A stretch of DNA of 64,000 nucleotides from the NCBI RefSeq assembly GCF_033001325.1, contig NZ_CP133111.1, forward strand, positions 4,046,501-4,110,500. The letters run 5' to 3'. The translations under genes were made by a program, and so were the position numbers. Numbering within the stretch: the stretch's first letter is position 1; every line of letters starts with the position of its first letter. The notes under the pieces are model-generated. The model was not told the DNA's origin and did no database searches. It was given only the letters and a program-made list of their open reading frames with translations. Source of the stretch: Rhodopseudomonas sp. BAL398 (GTDB taxonomy: Bacteria > Pseudomonadota > Alphaproteobacteria > Rhizobiales > Xanthobacteraceae). Positions 10,662 through 21,694 of this stretch are shown piece by piece.

Positions 10662-11198
10662 TTAGTTCCGGCATTCCTGCGCGACGCGATCAAGCGCCTG
10701 GGAAATGCCTTTGAGCGAGAACACGTCGGTGGTCGTGGTCCCTCTGGAGGACATGCCGGTGACCGTCACATCCGCGCCCTTGCGCAGATCTTCGACCAGA
10801 CGGTCCTCCTCGGCGGCGTTCTTGATCCAGATTCCGTCGCCCTGGGAGTACATCGCGTAGCGGCTGCCACCGACTTCCATGGTGCCTTCCGAACCCGGCT
10901 TGAGCGGATAGCCCATCATCACCGAGACTTCGTTGACGACCTTTTCGGCCGGGCGCGTCGAAATGAACGCATAGGCCGGGTCGCGCGGCCGATTCGGCGG
11001 ATTGGTCTTCGATGACACCGGCTTGGACAGCGCGAAACAAACCTTCTTGCCGTCCGGCGTCGCCGTATAGGCGCCCCAATCGCCAAACTGGCCGATCAAT
11101 GTCGGCTCCGATGAGACCGCTTGCGCCGGCGCCATCGAGCAAACCCCGAACATCAGCGCACCCAAAGCAGAGATAGTCAGTATTCTTCGCAACATCAT
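10662..11198 (-). CDS. IalB-type (invasion-associated locus B) secreted protein
   Basis: A 178-residue secreted or periplasmic protein with a signal peptide (residues 1-28, MMLRRILTISALGALMFGVC, cleavage near AQA) followed by an IalB domain: IGQFGDWGAYTATPDGKKVCFALSKP near the N terminus and VTGMSSRGTTTTDVFSLKGI at the end, with the family Cys pair. IalB homologues are widespread in Rhizobiales and have no firm biochemical role outside Bartonella erythrocyte invasion. The start at 11198 (or the next Met, 11195) places the signal peptide correctly. Confidence 0.85.
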   Translation of the reverse strand: MMLRRILTISALGALMFGVCSMAPAQAVSSEPTLIGQFGDWGAYTATPDGKKVCFALSKPVSSKTNPPNRPRDPAYAFISTRPAEKVVNEVSVMMGYPLKPGSEGTMEVGGSRYAMYSQGDGIWIKNAAEEDRLVEDLRKGADVTVTGMSSRGTTTTDVFSLKGISQALDRVAQECRN

Positions 11199-11673
11199 AA
11201 GCACGTCCAGTCTCTCATTATTGTGACTGCAAGATGGCTCCACAACCGCAGTCTCATGGCACTGCAATAGCCGGGAATGGCCGATTTGTGAAGCCGACGC
11301 CCTGCCGCAGATCGCGGACCACCGCGCGCGGCATCACACCGCGCAACATCACGACAAATCTCCGGATTGCGGCAGTCTCCGGCGCGGGCTTTGCTTTTGC
11401 GCATCCGCAGATGCATTCCGCCATGCGCACCGCCATCTCATCCTTGATGTAGCCAGCGTGATCGGAAATCAGCAAGCCTGCGAGATCGACGGGTTCGCCC
11501 TGTTGGCCAATGCGACCGCTCGCATTTTGAAATGAACGGGCGCCTCGCAGAGGTCGCGATGAAAAGCCGCAACGCGGAATAAGCTCGCCGCAGCGCCGTT
11601 CGAATCAGATTGTAGCCTGCCGGCAAATCCGGCATGAAGCACCTAACTGTCTCAAGCCGAAGGTCAGACCCCG
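11199..11673. other. Intergenic region, no supported gene
   Basis: A stretch of 475 bp between divergently transcribed ialB and the quinone oxidoreductase. Short overlapping frames (for example 11254-11475 minus and 11234-11452 plus) show no recognisable domain and lack convincing ribosome-binding sites. It probably holds the two promoters, but none is clear enough to place. Confidence 0.5.
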
Positions 11674-12648
11674 ATGAAAGCCATTCTCTGCCAGCAATAT
11701 TGCGGTCCCGACGAACTCGTACTCGCGGACCTGCCCGATCCGGTCGCCGGCCCCGGCGAAGCCGTGATCGCCATCAAGGCCGCTGCGCTGAATTTCTTCG
11801 ATCTGCTGATGATCCAGGGCAAGTACCAGATCAAGCCGCCGTTCCCGTTCTCGCCGGCCGCCGAAGTCGCCGGCGTGATCGAGAGCATCGGCGATGGCGT
11901 CACCAATCTGAAAGTCGGCGACCGCGTCGTGGCGTCGTGCGGCCACAATGGCGCGCGTGAAAAGATCGCGCTGCCCGCCGCATCGATTGTGAAGATTCCC
12001 GACAATCTGGATTTCGACCGCGCCGCCGGCATCATCATTATCTACGGCACCGCGCTGCATGCGCTGGAAGACCGCGGCAGTCCGAAGCCGGGCGAAACGC
12101 TGGCGGTGCTCGGCGCCGCCGGCGGCACCGGCCTTGCCGCCTGCGAACTCGGCAAGCTGATGGGGCTGAAAGTGATCGCCTGCGCCTCGTCCGACGAGAA
12201 GCTGGAATTCGCCAAGCAGCATGGCGCCGAGCTGACGCTGAACTACGCCAAGGAAGATCTCAAGGAAGGCTTGAAGCGACTGACCGGCGGCAAGGGCGCT
12301 GATATCATCTTCGATCCGGTCGGTGGCACTTATGCCGAAGCCGCATTGCGGGCGATCGCCTGGGAAGGCCGTTTCCTGGTGATCGGCTTCGCCGCCGGCG
12401 ACATTCCGAAAATGCCGCTCAACCTCGCACTGCTGAAGGGCTGCGACATCCGCGGCGTGTTCTGGGGCGCCTGGACCAAGCTCAATCCGCAGAAGAACAT
12501 CGCCAATCTGCAGAAGCTGGTGCAGTGGACCGCTGAGGGCAAGATCTCATCCCATGTCGACCGCACCTTCCCGCTGGCGCAGACCGCCGACGCGCTGAAA
12601 GTCCTCGCCGGGCGCAAGGCAATGGGCAAGGTGATTTTGCATCCGTGA
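11674..12648 (+). CDS. NADPH:quinone oxidoreductase, zinc-independent MDR family
   Basis: A 324-residue medium-chain dehydrogenase/reductase of the quinone-reductase (Qor) branch. The N-terminal GroES-like domain (ALNFFDLLMIQGKY, FPFSPAAEVAGVIESIG) is followed by the Rossmann domain with LGAAGGTGLAACELGK (about 146-161) and FDPVGGTYAEAALRAI. The catalytic and structural zinc cysteines are absent, as expected for Qor. It would transfer electrons from NADPH to quinones or enones. AAGGTCAGACCCC precedes the ATG. Confidence 0.88.
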   Translation: MKAILCQQYCGPDELVLADLPDPVAGPGEAVIAIKAAALNFFDLLMIQGKYQIKPPFPFSPAAEVAGVIESIGDGVTNLKVGDRVVASCGHNGAREKIALPAASIVKIPDNLDFDRAAGIIIIYGTALHALEDRGSPKPGETLAVLGAAGGTGLAACELGKLMGLKVIACASSDEKLEFAKQHGAELTLNYAKEDLKEGLKRLTGGKGADIIFDPVGGTYAEAALRAIAWEGRFLVIGFAAGDIPKMPLNLALLKGCDIRGVFWGAWTKLNPQKNIANLQKLVQWTAEGKISSHVDRTFPLAQTADALKVLAGRKAMGKVILHP

Positions 12649-12679
12649 CGCGACGCTGAGCTATCGTTCGGCGCCGGTG

Positions 12680-12838
12680 CTACCGCTTGTAGGGCAGATG
12701 CACGGTGTCACCGGCGATCTGATCCGGGGGCTTCGGCGGGTCAAACTCCTTGGTATCCTTCGCCGCGGGTTTGGGCGCCGGCGGGGCCGGCTTCGGATCG
12801 ACGTTGGTCGTCCCTGATGCGTTATCTGGCTTGCCCAT
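12680..12838 (-). CDS. Small proline/lysine-rich hypothetical protein
   Basis: A 52-residue protein, MGKPDNASGT then DPKPAPPAPKPAAKDTKEF, ending HLPYKR. It is strongly Pro/Lys/Asp biased with no domain. The ATG at 12838 has GGAG six bases upstream, which argues for this start over the ATG at 12844. It lies 2 bp downstream of the frameshifted oxidoreductase and might belong to its transcript. Confidence 0.5.
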   Translation of the reverse strand: MGKPDNASGTTNVDPKPAPPAPKPAAKDTKEFDPPKPPDQIAGDTVHLPYKR

Positions 12839-12840
12839 GG

Positions 12841-14821
12841 TCATCTCCGATCTGGACGGGCGTGAACACCGGGTTGATCGCTGTCGAGCGCCATCCGGCG
12901 CATGCATGCTGCGCGGGCAGCAGGTTGGAAGCTTTGACCTCGGTCAATGCATCGCGCCCCGGTGGCGACAACCGGCGCTCTCCGGCCGAGCAATCCCGGC
13001 AGCAGCGCCTCGGCGGCGTTGGCACCCGAAATCAGTACCGCCTCGACGCCGGCGCCGGCATTGCCGCCGCCGGCGATCACCAGGTTTCGCAGCGGCGATT
13101 TGACTCCGTTCAGCCGGCCTTCGCGCGAGATGCCGTAAATCGAGCCGGCGCTGGCCCAGTCGTAGCGTGCATAGGTCACCGGGCTGGCATCGGTGCGATA
13201 GACGATGTGCTGCGACAGGCCGGGAATCACGGTTTCGACCGCGGCGATCATGCGGTCGCCGAATGCGGTCTTGCGCTGCTGATACGCGGCCGAACGCCGC
13301 CAGTCCTTGCAATCGTCGCTGCCGGTTTCGGGAAACCAGTCGCGGGCTTCGGCGAAAGGCAGCAGCGCGATCAGCGTCAGCGTCGCATGGCCGGCCGGCG
13401 CCGCCGCGGGATCGAGCTTCGACATCATCGCGATGCCGATCGCCATCGGCGCATCGAGATGGGTGGCTGGCTTGATATCCGGCACATAGTCGATGCCGAG
13501 ATGCACGCTGAAGGCGGAATTGGCCGGTTCGGCCGCGGCAAGGCGGCGACGAAATGCCGCCGGCACCTGGTCCGGCTCCAGCAGCTCCAGAAACGTCCGC
13601 TTTCAATTCCTCCTGTCCGTCGCCGAGATAGCCGGACAGCGCGTTGAGGTGGCGGGTCACCGCGGGATCGTCGACGTAAGCGGCGACGAGTTCGGCGAAT
13701 GGCCTGGCCATCCAATGATAGGCGTCGGGATGCTGGCTCGGAAACGCCAGCAGGGCGTCGGCCGTCGCCGGCATGCCGGGAATTCCGCAGCGCCCCTGCC
13801 CGGTCGCATACATGTCGTCGAAGATCGCGTGGATCTTGGCGAACAGCGCCGAGATCCCCTCGGTGCTGTCGGGGAACTTGTCGCCGAGCAACCGCACATA
13901 GTCCCGCCAATCGGACGGGACATCGATGCCGCCATCGGCGGTTCGGAAGCTGTGATTGACCCGCTGCCATTGCAGCCGATCGGCAACGCCGAGCCGCTCC
14001 AACAGGCTGGTCACCGGACCGCCGGGCCAGACGCCGGAAAAATCATGTGGCCCGGCGTCGAAGCGGTACAGCACCGGCTTGTCATCGTGATGCGCCTTGC
14101 GCAAGTAAGTGTGGCAGTAGCCGCCGGCGACGACGTGCTGCTCGCAGACGATCACCTTGAGCCCGGCATCGGCCAGCAGCGCCGCCGCGGTCAAGCCGCC
14201 GATCCCGGCGCCGATCACCACGACATCGCAATCGAGGCCGCGGTCTTTGGTGAGATCGGGCGCGCGCCATCGGAAGGTTTCGCGCGCCGCCACCATACGC
14301 TTCAGCATAAGGCCGATCGCCAGTTTCGGCCCGAAGATCGAAATCAGCGCGCCTGCGACCACCATGATGGTGACGATTGAGGGCGAGACGCCAAAATAGC
14401 GGCAAGCCGCGATGGCGAAGAACAGCACGCCCCATAGCGCGGTGATCGCCGCGTTGATGAGCAAAAACTGCGGCGTGCCGGCATTGCCCGGATAGGTGGC
14501 GCGGGCGTAGTCGCTGGTCCACGGCCGGCGCGCGATCACGCTGATCAGACTGATGGCGCCGAGGCCGGCGAAGGACAGCCATAGCGCATTGGCGGTGGTC
14601 CATTCGGGCGACACCATCTCGGCATTCCCGAGCAGCATGAACAGCACCAGCCCGCCGGCCTCGAGCACGAACAGTTCGCGGCGCAGAAACCGCCACACCG
14701 CCCCGGCAAAGGACAGCCCCAGCGCTGATTTGATCGCCCAGTCGGGCTGCTGCAAGCCGAGCAAGGTGCAGAACAGCACGAACGGAATCAAGGCCAGTTT
14801 GACGGTGAGGAAGGTTTTCAT
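12841..14821 (-). pseudogene. Frameshifted membrane FAD-dependent oxidoreductase (CrtI/retinol-saturase-like)
   Basis: The N-terminal half (from ATG 14821, with GGAGG just upstream) has about five hydrophobic helices (1-170), then the FAD Rossmann motif DVVVIGAGIGGLTAAALLADAG (about 200-221) and HVVAGGYCHTY, typical of the phytoene-desaturase/retinol-saturase superfamily. Near 13596 homology leaves this frame and continues in another one (QVPAAFRRRLAAAEP ... VIAGGGNAGAGVEAVLISG), which contains the expected C-terminal FAD-binding GG motif. One extra base (or two missing) separates the halves. It is either a real pseudogene or a sequencing error. It is divergent from a TetR gene. Confidence 0.8.
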
Positions 14822-14883
14822 CTCGGCCTCCGGTTGACGCGGTGTCGGGATACGGTACTACTGGGTACCAGGATTCATAGCAC

Positions 14884-14907
14884 AACCGGTACCGATTGGT
14901 ACCGGTT
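14884..14907. promoter_or_regulatory. Palindromic operator between the oxidoreductase and TetR genes
   Basis: Perfect 10-bp arms AACCGGTACC (14884-14893) and GGTACCGGTT (14898-14907) flank GATT. A second, degenerate copy GGTACTACTGGGTACC lies at about 14852-14867. Position in the divergent gap and symmetry fit a TetR-family operator controlling both genes; binding by the adjacent TetR protein is inferred. Confidence 0.7.
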
Positions 14908-14926
14908 TCTTGCGGATTGCGACCTG

Positions 14927-15562
14927 ATGACGAAAACGGAAATAGAACGGGGCATCGACGCCGCGGCCGGGCGCCGTGAGGCGATCATGGCGGCGGCGTT
15001 CGAGGTCTTCGTCGAAAAAGGATTCGAAGCCGCCACCACGTCGGAGATCGTCCGCCGCGCCAAAATCTCCAAACGCACGCTGTACGAAATATTCGACAGC
15101 AAGCAGGCGATCCTCACCGCGCTGATCCGTTATGGCAGCCTGCGGATGCAGACCCCGCCGGACCTTGCGCCGCCAGCCAGCCGCGCCGAATTCATCGCCA
15201 CGCTGCACGATTTTGGTCGCACCTTCCTGACGGAATTTCTGCACCCGGACCGGATGGCGATGTATCGCCTCGCGATCGCCGGCCGCGAACGCGGCGAAGG
15301 GGCGGTGGCGCGCGAACTCACCGCCACCGGACAGGCTCCGGTAGTGCAGTCTCTGGTGCGCTATTTCGACCAGGCCGCCGGGCGCGGGCTATTTCCCCGC
15401 GACCAGATCGCGACGCTGATCCAGATTTTCTTTTCGGTGCTGATCGGGTTTTCGCCGCTGCAAATGTTGCTGGGCAACGAGCCGCCGATGAATGCCGCGA
15501 CGATCGACGCCAGAGCCGAACTGGCAGCAACGACGCTGCTGCGGCTGCTGCCGGCTGAATGA
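14927..15562 (+). CDS. TetR/AcrR family transcriptional regulator
   Basis: A 211-residue repressor. The N-terminal helix-turn-helix spans about 15-65 (AIMAAAFEVFVEKGFEAATT, then IVRRAKISKRTLYEIFDSKQ), followed by an all-helical ligand/dimerisation domain of the TetR_C AefR-like type. The ATG at 14927 is used; the frame extends to 14834 but would include the operator. The gene faces the frameshifted FAD oxidoreductase, its probable target. Confidence 0.85.
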   Translation: MTKTEIERGIDAAAGRREAIMAAAFEVFVEKGFEAATTSEIVRRAKISKRTLYEIFDSKQAILTALIRYGSLRMQTPPDLAPPASRAEFIATLHDFGRTFLTEFLHPDRMAMYRLAIAGRERGEGAVARELTATGQAPVVQSLVRYFDQAAGRGLFPRDQIATLIQIFFSVLIGFSPLQMLLGNEPPMNAATIDARAELAATTLLRLLPAE

Positions 15563-15566
15563 TCGG

Positions 15567-15953
15567 CTACGCCGTGGGCATGTCGTCCTGGTCCAGCCCG
15601 CGCGCCATCGCGGCGCGGGCGGCCTCGCGATGCGCCGGGGTGATGTGGGTGGCCACCATCCGCAGCGCGGTGGCGAGGATCGCGGCGTCATCGGTGAAGC
15701 CGAGGATCGGCAGCATGTCGGGAACGAAATCGAACGGCAGCACGAAATAGGCGATGGCGCCGAACAGCGCCAGCTGGACGTGACGCGGGGTCTGGCGATC
15801 GAACGCGCAATAATAGGCGGCCAGCAGATCCTCGACGAAGGGCAGCTTCACCGCGAGCTGCTTCAGCTTGATCCAGAACCGCTTGCGCAGGCTCTCGGGG
15901 TCCTGCGCTAAGCGGTCGGCCGGCTCAAATCCCACGCTGTGTTCGGATGCCAT
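15567..15953 (-). CDS. DUF1232 (YkvA-like) membrane protein
   Basis: A 128-residue protein with the DUF1232 signature AIAYFVLPFDFVPDMLPILG (about 66-85) and DDAAILATALRM following. The family is of unknown function and usually has one or two membrane-associated helices. It is convergent with the TetR gene (4-bp gap) and in line with phhB, which lies 87 bp upstream. Confidence 0.85.
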   Translation of the reverse strand: MASEHSVGFEPADRLAQDPESLRKRFWIKLKQLAVKLPFVEDLLAAYYCAFDRQTPRHVQLALFGAIAYFVLPFDFVPDMLPILGFTDDAAILATALRMVATHITPAHREAARAAMARGLDQDDMPTA

Positions 15954-16040
15954 TCTGGCTCACTCCTGGAGGCCGGCTCACCGGCGGTCGTGTTGTGCAA
16001 TTGGTGATCGCGGCCCGCGACCGCAAGATTGCCGGGCCGT

Positions 16041-16343
16041 TCAACCGACGCCGAGCTGCTGCGCGATAGCGTTCATCGCGCGCGCCAGATCGACATCGCG
16101 CGACGTCACCCCGCCGGCATCGTGGGTTGTCAGCACCACGTCGACGGTCTTGTAGACATTGCGCCACTCCGGATGGTGATCGTTTTTCTCGGCGACCAAA
16201 GCGACGCGGGCCATGAACCCGAACGCTTCGTTGAAATCCTTGAATTCGAAGGTCCGCGCGATCGCCTCGCGGTCTTGCACCTCGGTCCAGCCTGGCAATT
16301 CCTGGAGCGCCGTATGCCGCTCTTTGGCCGATAATCGTTCCAT
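16041..16343 (-). CDS. phhB: Pterin-4a-carbinolamine dehydratase
   Basis: A 100-residue PCD/DCoH-like enzyme that dehydrates 4a-hydroxytetrahydropterin. Family hallmarks are [13 protein letters not shown] (about 32-44) and the active-site EKNDHHPEW (about 52-60) followed by [23 protein letters not shown] precedes the ATG at 16343; a TTG immediately before it is not needed. No aromatic amino acid hydroxylase gene is adjacent, so it may serve another pterin enzyme. Confidence 0.92.
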   Translation of the reverse strand: MERLSAKERHTALQELPGWTEVQDREAIARTFEFKDFNEAFGFMARVALVAEKNDHHPEWRNVYKTVDVVLTTHDAGGVTSRDVDLARAMNAIAQQLGVG

Positions 16344-16493
16344 CAACTTCTCCTGGGTAACCCGACCATTGGTGCAACGGTGTTGCGATCCTCGTCACAG
16401 CAGCGCGGCCACAATGCGGTCAAAGCCCTCCAATAGGCTTCGCGAGATTGGACCCTGTGGCGGCAACGGATTTGATGCAATGCTGGTTCCTGA

Positions 16494-17990
16494 TTGAGCG
16501 TAAGATCCAGCCTCAGGCGATTATTGTCCCGACCGATCGTTGGTGGCGCCGATCCGATGGAACCGATGATGCAACCGCCGCCACACTCCGCAAAGCGGAA
16601 GACGACCTTTGTCGTGCTGGCCGGAACGCTGGCGCTGGTGGGCCTGATCAGTGGCGCCTATTACGTCGCGATGCGGCCGGTGCAGCTGAAGATCGCCGTC
16701 GGCCCGCAGAACGGCGACGACGCCAAGGTGATCCAGGCGCTGACCCAGGCGTTCGGCCGGGATCGCGACTCGGTTCGGTTGCGGCCGGTGCTGACCGATG
16801 ACGCGGTCGCCAGCGCCGCGGCGTTCTCGGCCCACAAGGTCGACCTCGCGGTGATCCGGGGCGATCTGACGGTGCCGAAAGACGCCCGGAGCGTCGCGGT
16901 GCTGCACAAGAATGTCGCCGTGCTCTGGGTTCCGGGCCGCCCCAAACCGGGCCTCAAGACGGATGCCAAGACCGACGTCAAGACCGAGCCGGACGCCGGG
17001 GAGACCGCGACCGAGCCCGCCATCACCAATATCAACCAGCTCGCCGGCCACCGCGTCGGGGTGATCGGCCGCACCAGGGCCAATACCGATTTACTCAAGG
17101 TGATCCTCCGGCAATACTCGATCGATCCTGCCAAGGTGGAGATCATCCAATATTCCCCGATCGGGATCGCCGAAGCCGTCAGGGACCACAAGGTCGACGC
17201 CTTTATCGCGGCCGGACCGCCCAACAGCCGGATCACCAGCGAGGCGATCGCAGCGTCCGTGCAAAATGGCATCGAGCCGACCTTCCTGGCGATCGATGCC
17301 GCCGAAGCGATCGCCACCAACCATCCGGCCTATGAGGCCGCCGTGGTGCCGGCCGGCGCCTTCGGCGGCTCGCCGGTCCGGCCGGAAACCGACGTCAAGA
17401 CCATCAGCTTTTCGCATCATATCGTGGCCCGGGCCGACATCTCCGACAGCACGATCGCCACTTTCACCCGGCAATTATTCGCCGCGCGCCAGAGTGTGAT
17501 CGCCGAATTCCCGCAGGCGGCGAAGATCGAGACCCCCGATACCGACAAGGACGCGGTGATCCCGGCCCATCCCGGCGCTGCCGCCTATGTGGACGGCGAG
17601 GAACGCACCTTCCTCGACCGCTACAGCGATTACATCTGGTTCAGCCTGATCGGCCTGTCGACGTTCGGCTCGGTCGGCGCCTGGTTCGCCAGCTATCTGC
17701 GGAAGGACGAGCGGATCGCCAATATTTCGCAGCGCGACCGGCTGCTCGACATGATCGCGGTGGCGCGCCGCTGCGATGATTCCGACGAGCTCGACGCGAT
17801 GCAGACCGAGGCCGACGCCATCCTGCGCAGCACCCTCAACTGCTTCGAGAACGGCGCGATCGAGGAAGCCGCCCTGACCGCCTTCAACATCGCGCTGGAG
17901 CAGTTCCATAACGCGGTGGCGGACCGCAAGATGCTGCTGGCGACGATTCCGCCCTCGCCGGCGCTGAATCCGCACTCCCAGGCGGTCTAA
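16494..17990 (+). CDS. TAXI-family TRAP-type solute-binding protein, membrane anchored
   Basis: A protein of up to 498 residues. An N-terminal membrane helix (about 37-60, TTFVVLAGTLALVGLISGAY) leads to a periplasmic TAXI substrate-binding domain: LKIAVGPQNGDDAKVIQAL, HKVDLAVIRGD, INQLAGHRVGVIGR. A second helix lies at about 380-405 (YIWFSLIGLSTFGSVGAW), followed by a cytoplasmic helical tail. No TRAP permease gene is adjacent, so it may act as an orphan sensor or binding protein. The TTG at 16494 gives the Arg-rich N terminus; ATG 16557 is the alternative. The start is uncertain. Confidence 0.8.
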   Translation: MSVRSSLRRLLSRPIVGGADPMEPMMQPPPHSAKRKTTFVVLAGTLALVGLISGAYYVAMRPVQLKIAVGPQNGDDAKVIQALTQAFGRDRDSVRLRPVLTDDAVASAAAFSAHKVDLAVIRGDLTVPKDARSVAVLHKNVAVLWVPGRPKPGLKTDAKTDVKTEPDAGETATEPAITNINQLAGHRVGVIGRTRANTDLLKVILRQYSIDPAKVEIIQYSPIGIAEAVRDHKVDAFIAAGPPNSRITSEAIAASVQNGIEPTFLAIDAAEAIATNHPAYEAAVVPAGAFGGSPVRPETDVKTISFSHHIVARADISDSTIATFTRQLFAARQSVIAEFPQAAKIETPDTDKDAVIPAHPGAAAYVDGEERTFLDRYSDYIWFSLIGLSTFGSVGAWFASYLRKDERIANISQRDRLLDMIAVARRCDDSDELDAMQTEADAILRSTLNCFENGAIEEAALTAFNIALEQFHNAVADRKMLLATIPPSPALNPHSQAV

Positions 17991-18076
17991 AGCGCCGTGA
18001 AGGCTGCGAAAACCTCGCATCCTGTCATTGTTTTTTCGCTATTTTCGGTTATATTGCGTCGCAACGCGTTCGAGTG

Positions 18077-18107
18077 CCCGGCCCCCTTTTGGCCGGGCTT
18101 GCTTTTT
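18077..18107 (+). terminator. Rho-independent terminator after the TAXI gene
   Basis: A 7-bp stem CCCGGCC (18077-18083) / GGCCGGG (18091-18097) is followed by CTTGCTTTTT. It lies between the TAXI gene and typA. Confidence 0.7.
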
Positions 18108-18241
18108 AGGGATTGCCCATGGGGGCATCCTAGCGCGTTTCAGGCAAAGGCAAACTCCATCGCGCGATTTGGCGCTTCACGGGGATTGCCTGAAATCGCG
18201 CTGATTTGGGCATTCGGCCCGCACAACCTTAAAGAAGAGCC

Positions 18242-20065
<1,824 letters not shown>

Positions 20066-20161
20066 CAGCCTCCGCGGCACTTCCTGTGTCCCGGACGCGA
20101 TGCGGCATTCATCATGCCGCTTCGCAGAGCCGGGACCGCCAAGCACCGCACAATCACACCG

Positions 20162-20188
20162 CAATGCCCGGCCTCGCGCCGGGCATTG
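20162..20188 (+). terminator. Probable terminator hairpin after typA
   Basis: Stem CAATGCCCGG (20162-20171) / CCGGGCATTG (20179-20188) has a 7-nt loop and only a weak T-run afterwards (TCGTTT). It sits within a repeat-like stretch (about 20090-20190) that also contains the inverted pair TCCCGG...CCGGGA. Confidence 0.5.
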
Positions 20189-20269
20189 TCGTTTCCGGCC
20201 AGGCGTAACCGACCCCGCCCGCCGGCTGACATCGAACCGCCACGCACAATGTGATACAGCATTGCTACC

Positions 20270-21520
20270 ATGTCGCCCCAAACCCTTCCCACCGACGTCG
20301 ATGTCGCGATCATCGGTGCCGGCGCCGCCGGTCTCGGCGCCGCGCGCGCGCTGGAGAATTCCGGCCGCTCGCTGATCGTGCTGGAAGCCCGCGACCGGCT
20401 CGGCGGCCGCGGCCATACCATCATGGCGGCGCCCGGCATCGAATTCGACCTCGGCTGCGGCTGGCTGCATTCGGCCGACCGCAACTCCTTTGTCGGCATC
20501 GCCAAGCATCTCGGTTTCGAGATCGACCGGTCGCATCCGCCCTGGGGCGACAAGAGTTTCGGTGATTCCTTCCTGCCCAAGGAGCGCGATGACTTCGCCG
20601 CGGCGCTCGATCAATTCTATGACCGCGCCGACGCCGCCGCGCTACGCGGCATCGACCGTGCCGCCAGCGACTATCTCGAGCCCGGCAACCGCTGGAACCC
20701 GTTGATCGACGCGGTCTCGACCTATGTCAACGGCGCCGAGCTCGACCGGGTCTCCAGCCTGGACACCCACGCCTATGAGGACACCGGCGTCAATTGGCGG
20801 GTGCGTCGCGGCTATGGCGCGCTGATCGCCGCCTATGGGGCGCCGTGCCCGGTGGCGCTGGGCTGCAATGTCAGCCTGATCGATCATTCCGGCCTCAGGA
20901 TCAGGATCGAGACCTCGCGCGGCACGCTGAACGCCGCCCAGGTCATCATCACCGTGCCGACCAATCTGATTGCCGACGAGGCGATCCGGTTTCACCCCGC
21001 GCTGCCGGCGAAAGTCGACGCCGCCCGCCATTTGCCGCTCGGCGTCGCCGACAAGGTGCTGCTGGCGTTGGACGGGCCAAGCGGGCTGCCGACCGACGGC
21101 AATTTGCGCGGCGCCACGCTGGAGACTGCGATCGGCAGCTATCATCTGCGGCCGTTCGGGCTGAACTGCATCGAGGGATTTTTCGGCGGAAGCTTCGCGC
21201 GCCAACTTGAAGACGCGGGCCCTGGCGCGCTGACGGCGCAAAGCATCGACGAGATCGTCGCGGTGCTGGGCCATGATTATCGCCGCAAGCTGAAGCCATT
21301 ATCTGAATCGCGCTGGGCCCATGACCCGTTCGCCCGCGGCTCCTACTCGCACGCGCTGCCGGGCCACGCCTCGGCCCGCGCCGCGCTGGCCGCGCCGGTC
21401 GACAACCGGCTGTTCTTCGCGGGTGAAGCCACCTCGCCGCATTTCTTCTCCACCGCCCATGGCGCCCGCGACAGCGGACAGCGCGCCGCCGGACAAGTGA
21501 TGGGACGCAAGGCCATCTGA
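20270..21520 (+). CDS. Flavin-containing amine oxidase family protein
   Basis: A 416-residue FAD oxidoreductase of the amine-oxidase (monoamine/polyamine oxidase) superfamily. The dinucleotide motif is VDVAIIGAGAAGLGAARAL (about 10-28) with LEARDRLGGRGHT, then a substrate domain, and the C-terminal FAD motif LFFAGEATSPHFFSTAHGA (about 385-403). The substrate is unknown. It stands alone between typA and the DUF4396 gene. Confidence 0.88.
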   Translation: MSPQTLPTDVDVAIIGAGAAGLGAARALENSGRSLIVLEARDRLGGRGHTIMAAPGIEFDLGCGWLHSADRNSFVGIAKHLGFEIDRSHPPWGDKSFGDSFLPKERDDFAAALDQFYDRADAAALRGIDRAASDYLEPGNRWNPLIDAVSTYVNGAELDRVSSLDTHAYEDTGVNWRVRRGYGALIAAYGAPCPVALGCNVSLIDHSGLRIRIETSRGTLNAAQVIITVPTNLIADEAIRFHPALPAKVDAARHLPLGVADKVLLALDGPSGLPTDGNLRGATLETAIGSYHLRPFGLNCIEGFFGGSFARQLEDAGPGALTAQSIDEIVAVLGHDYRRKLKPLSESRWAHDPFARGSYSHALPGHASARAALAAPVDNRLFFAGEATSPHFFSTAHGARDSGQRAAGQVMGRKAI

Positions 21521-21694
21521 GCCGGCGCGGCGCGCCCCGGCTACTGACCGCCTCATACCGATCGCGGATGGAACGTTACGTGGTTTGTGCGGTTCGCCCC
21601 GCAGAGGCGCCGTGGTTCTGCGCCGCAATCGACCTCACGTCACCGCTTCCTCCGCGCCCATGCCGGGGACAGCCATTGATCCGAGGGTGAGACC

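Noticed and set aside
11254-11475. 73-codon minus-strand frame starting MLISDHAGYIKDEMAV
   Set aside because: It reads somewhat protein-like at the N terminus but has no domain and no ribosome-binding site, and it overlaps an equally open plus-strand frame.
12944-13596. Continuation of the FAD oxidoreductase in its first frame to 12944
   Set aside because: After about residue 408 the sequence becomes Arg/Ser-rich and loses all family motifs, while the neighbouring frame carries the expected C-terminal domain.
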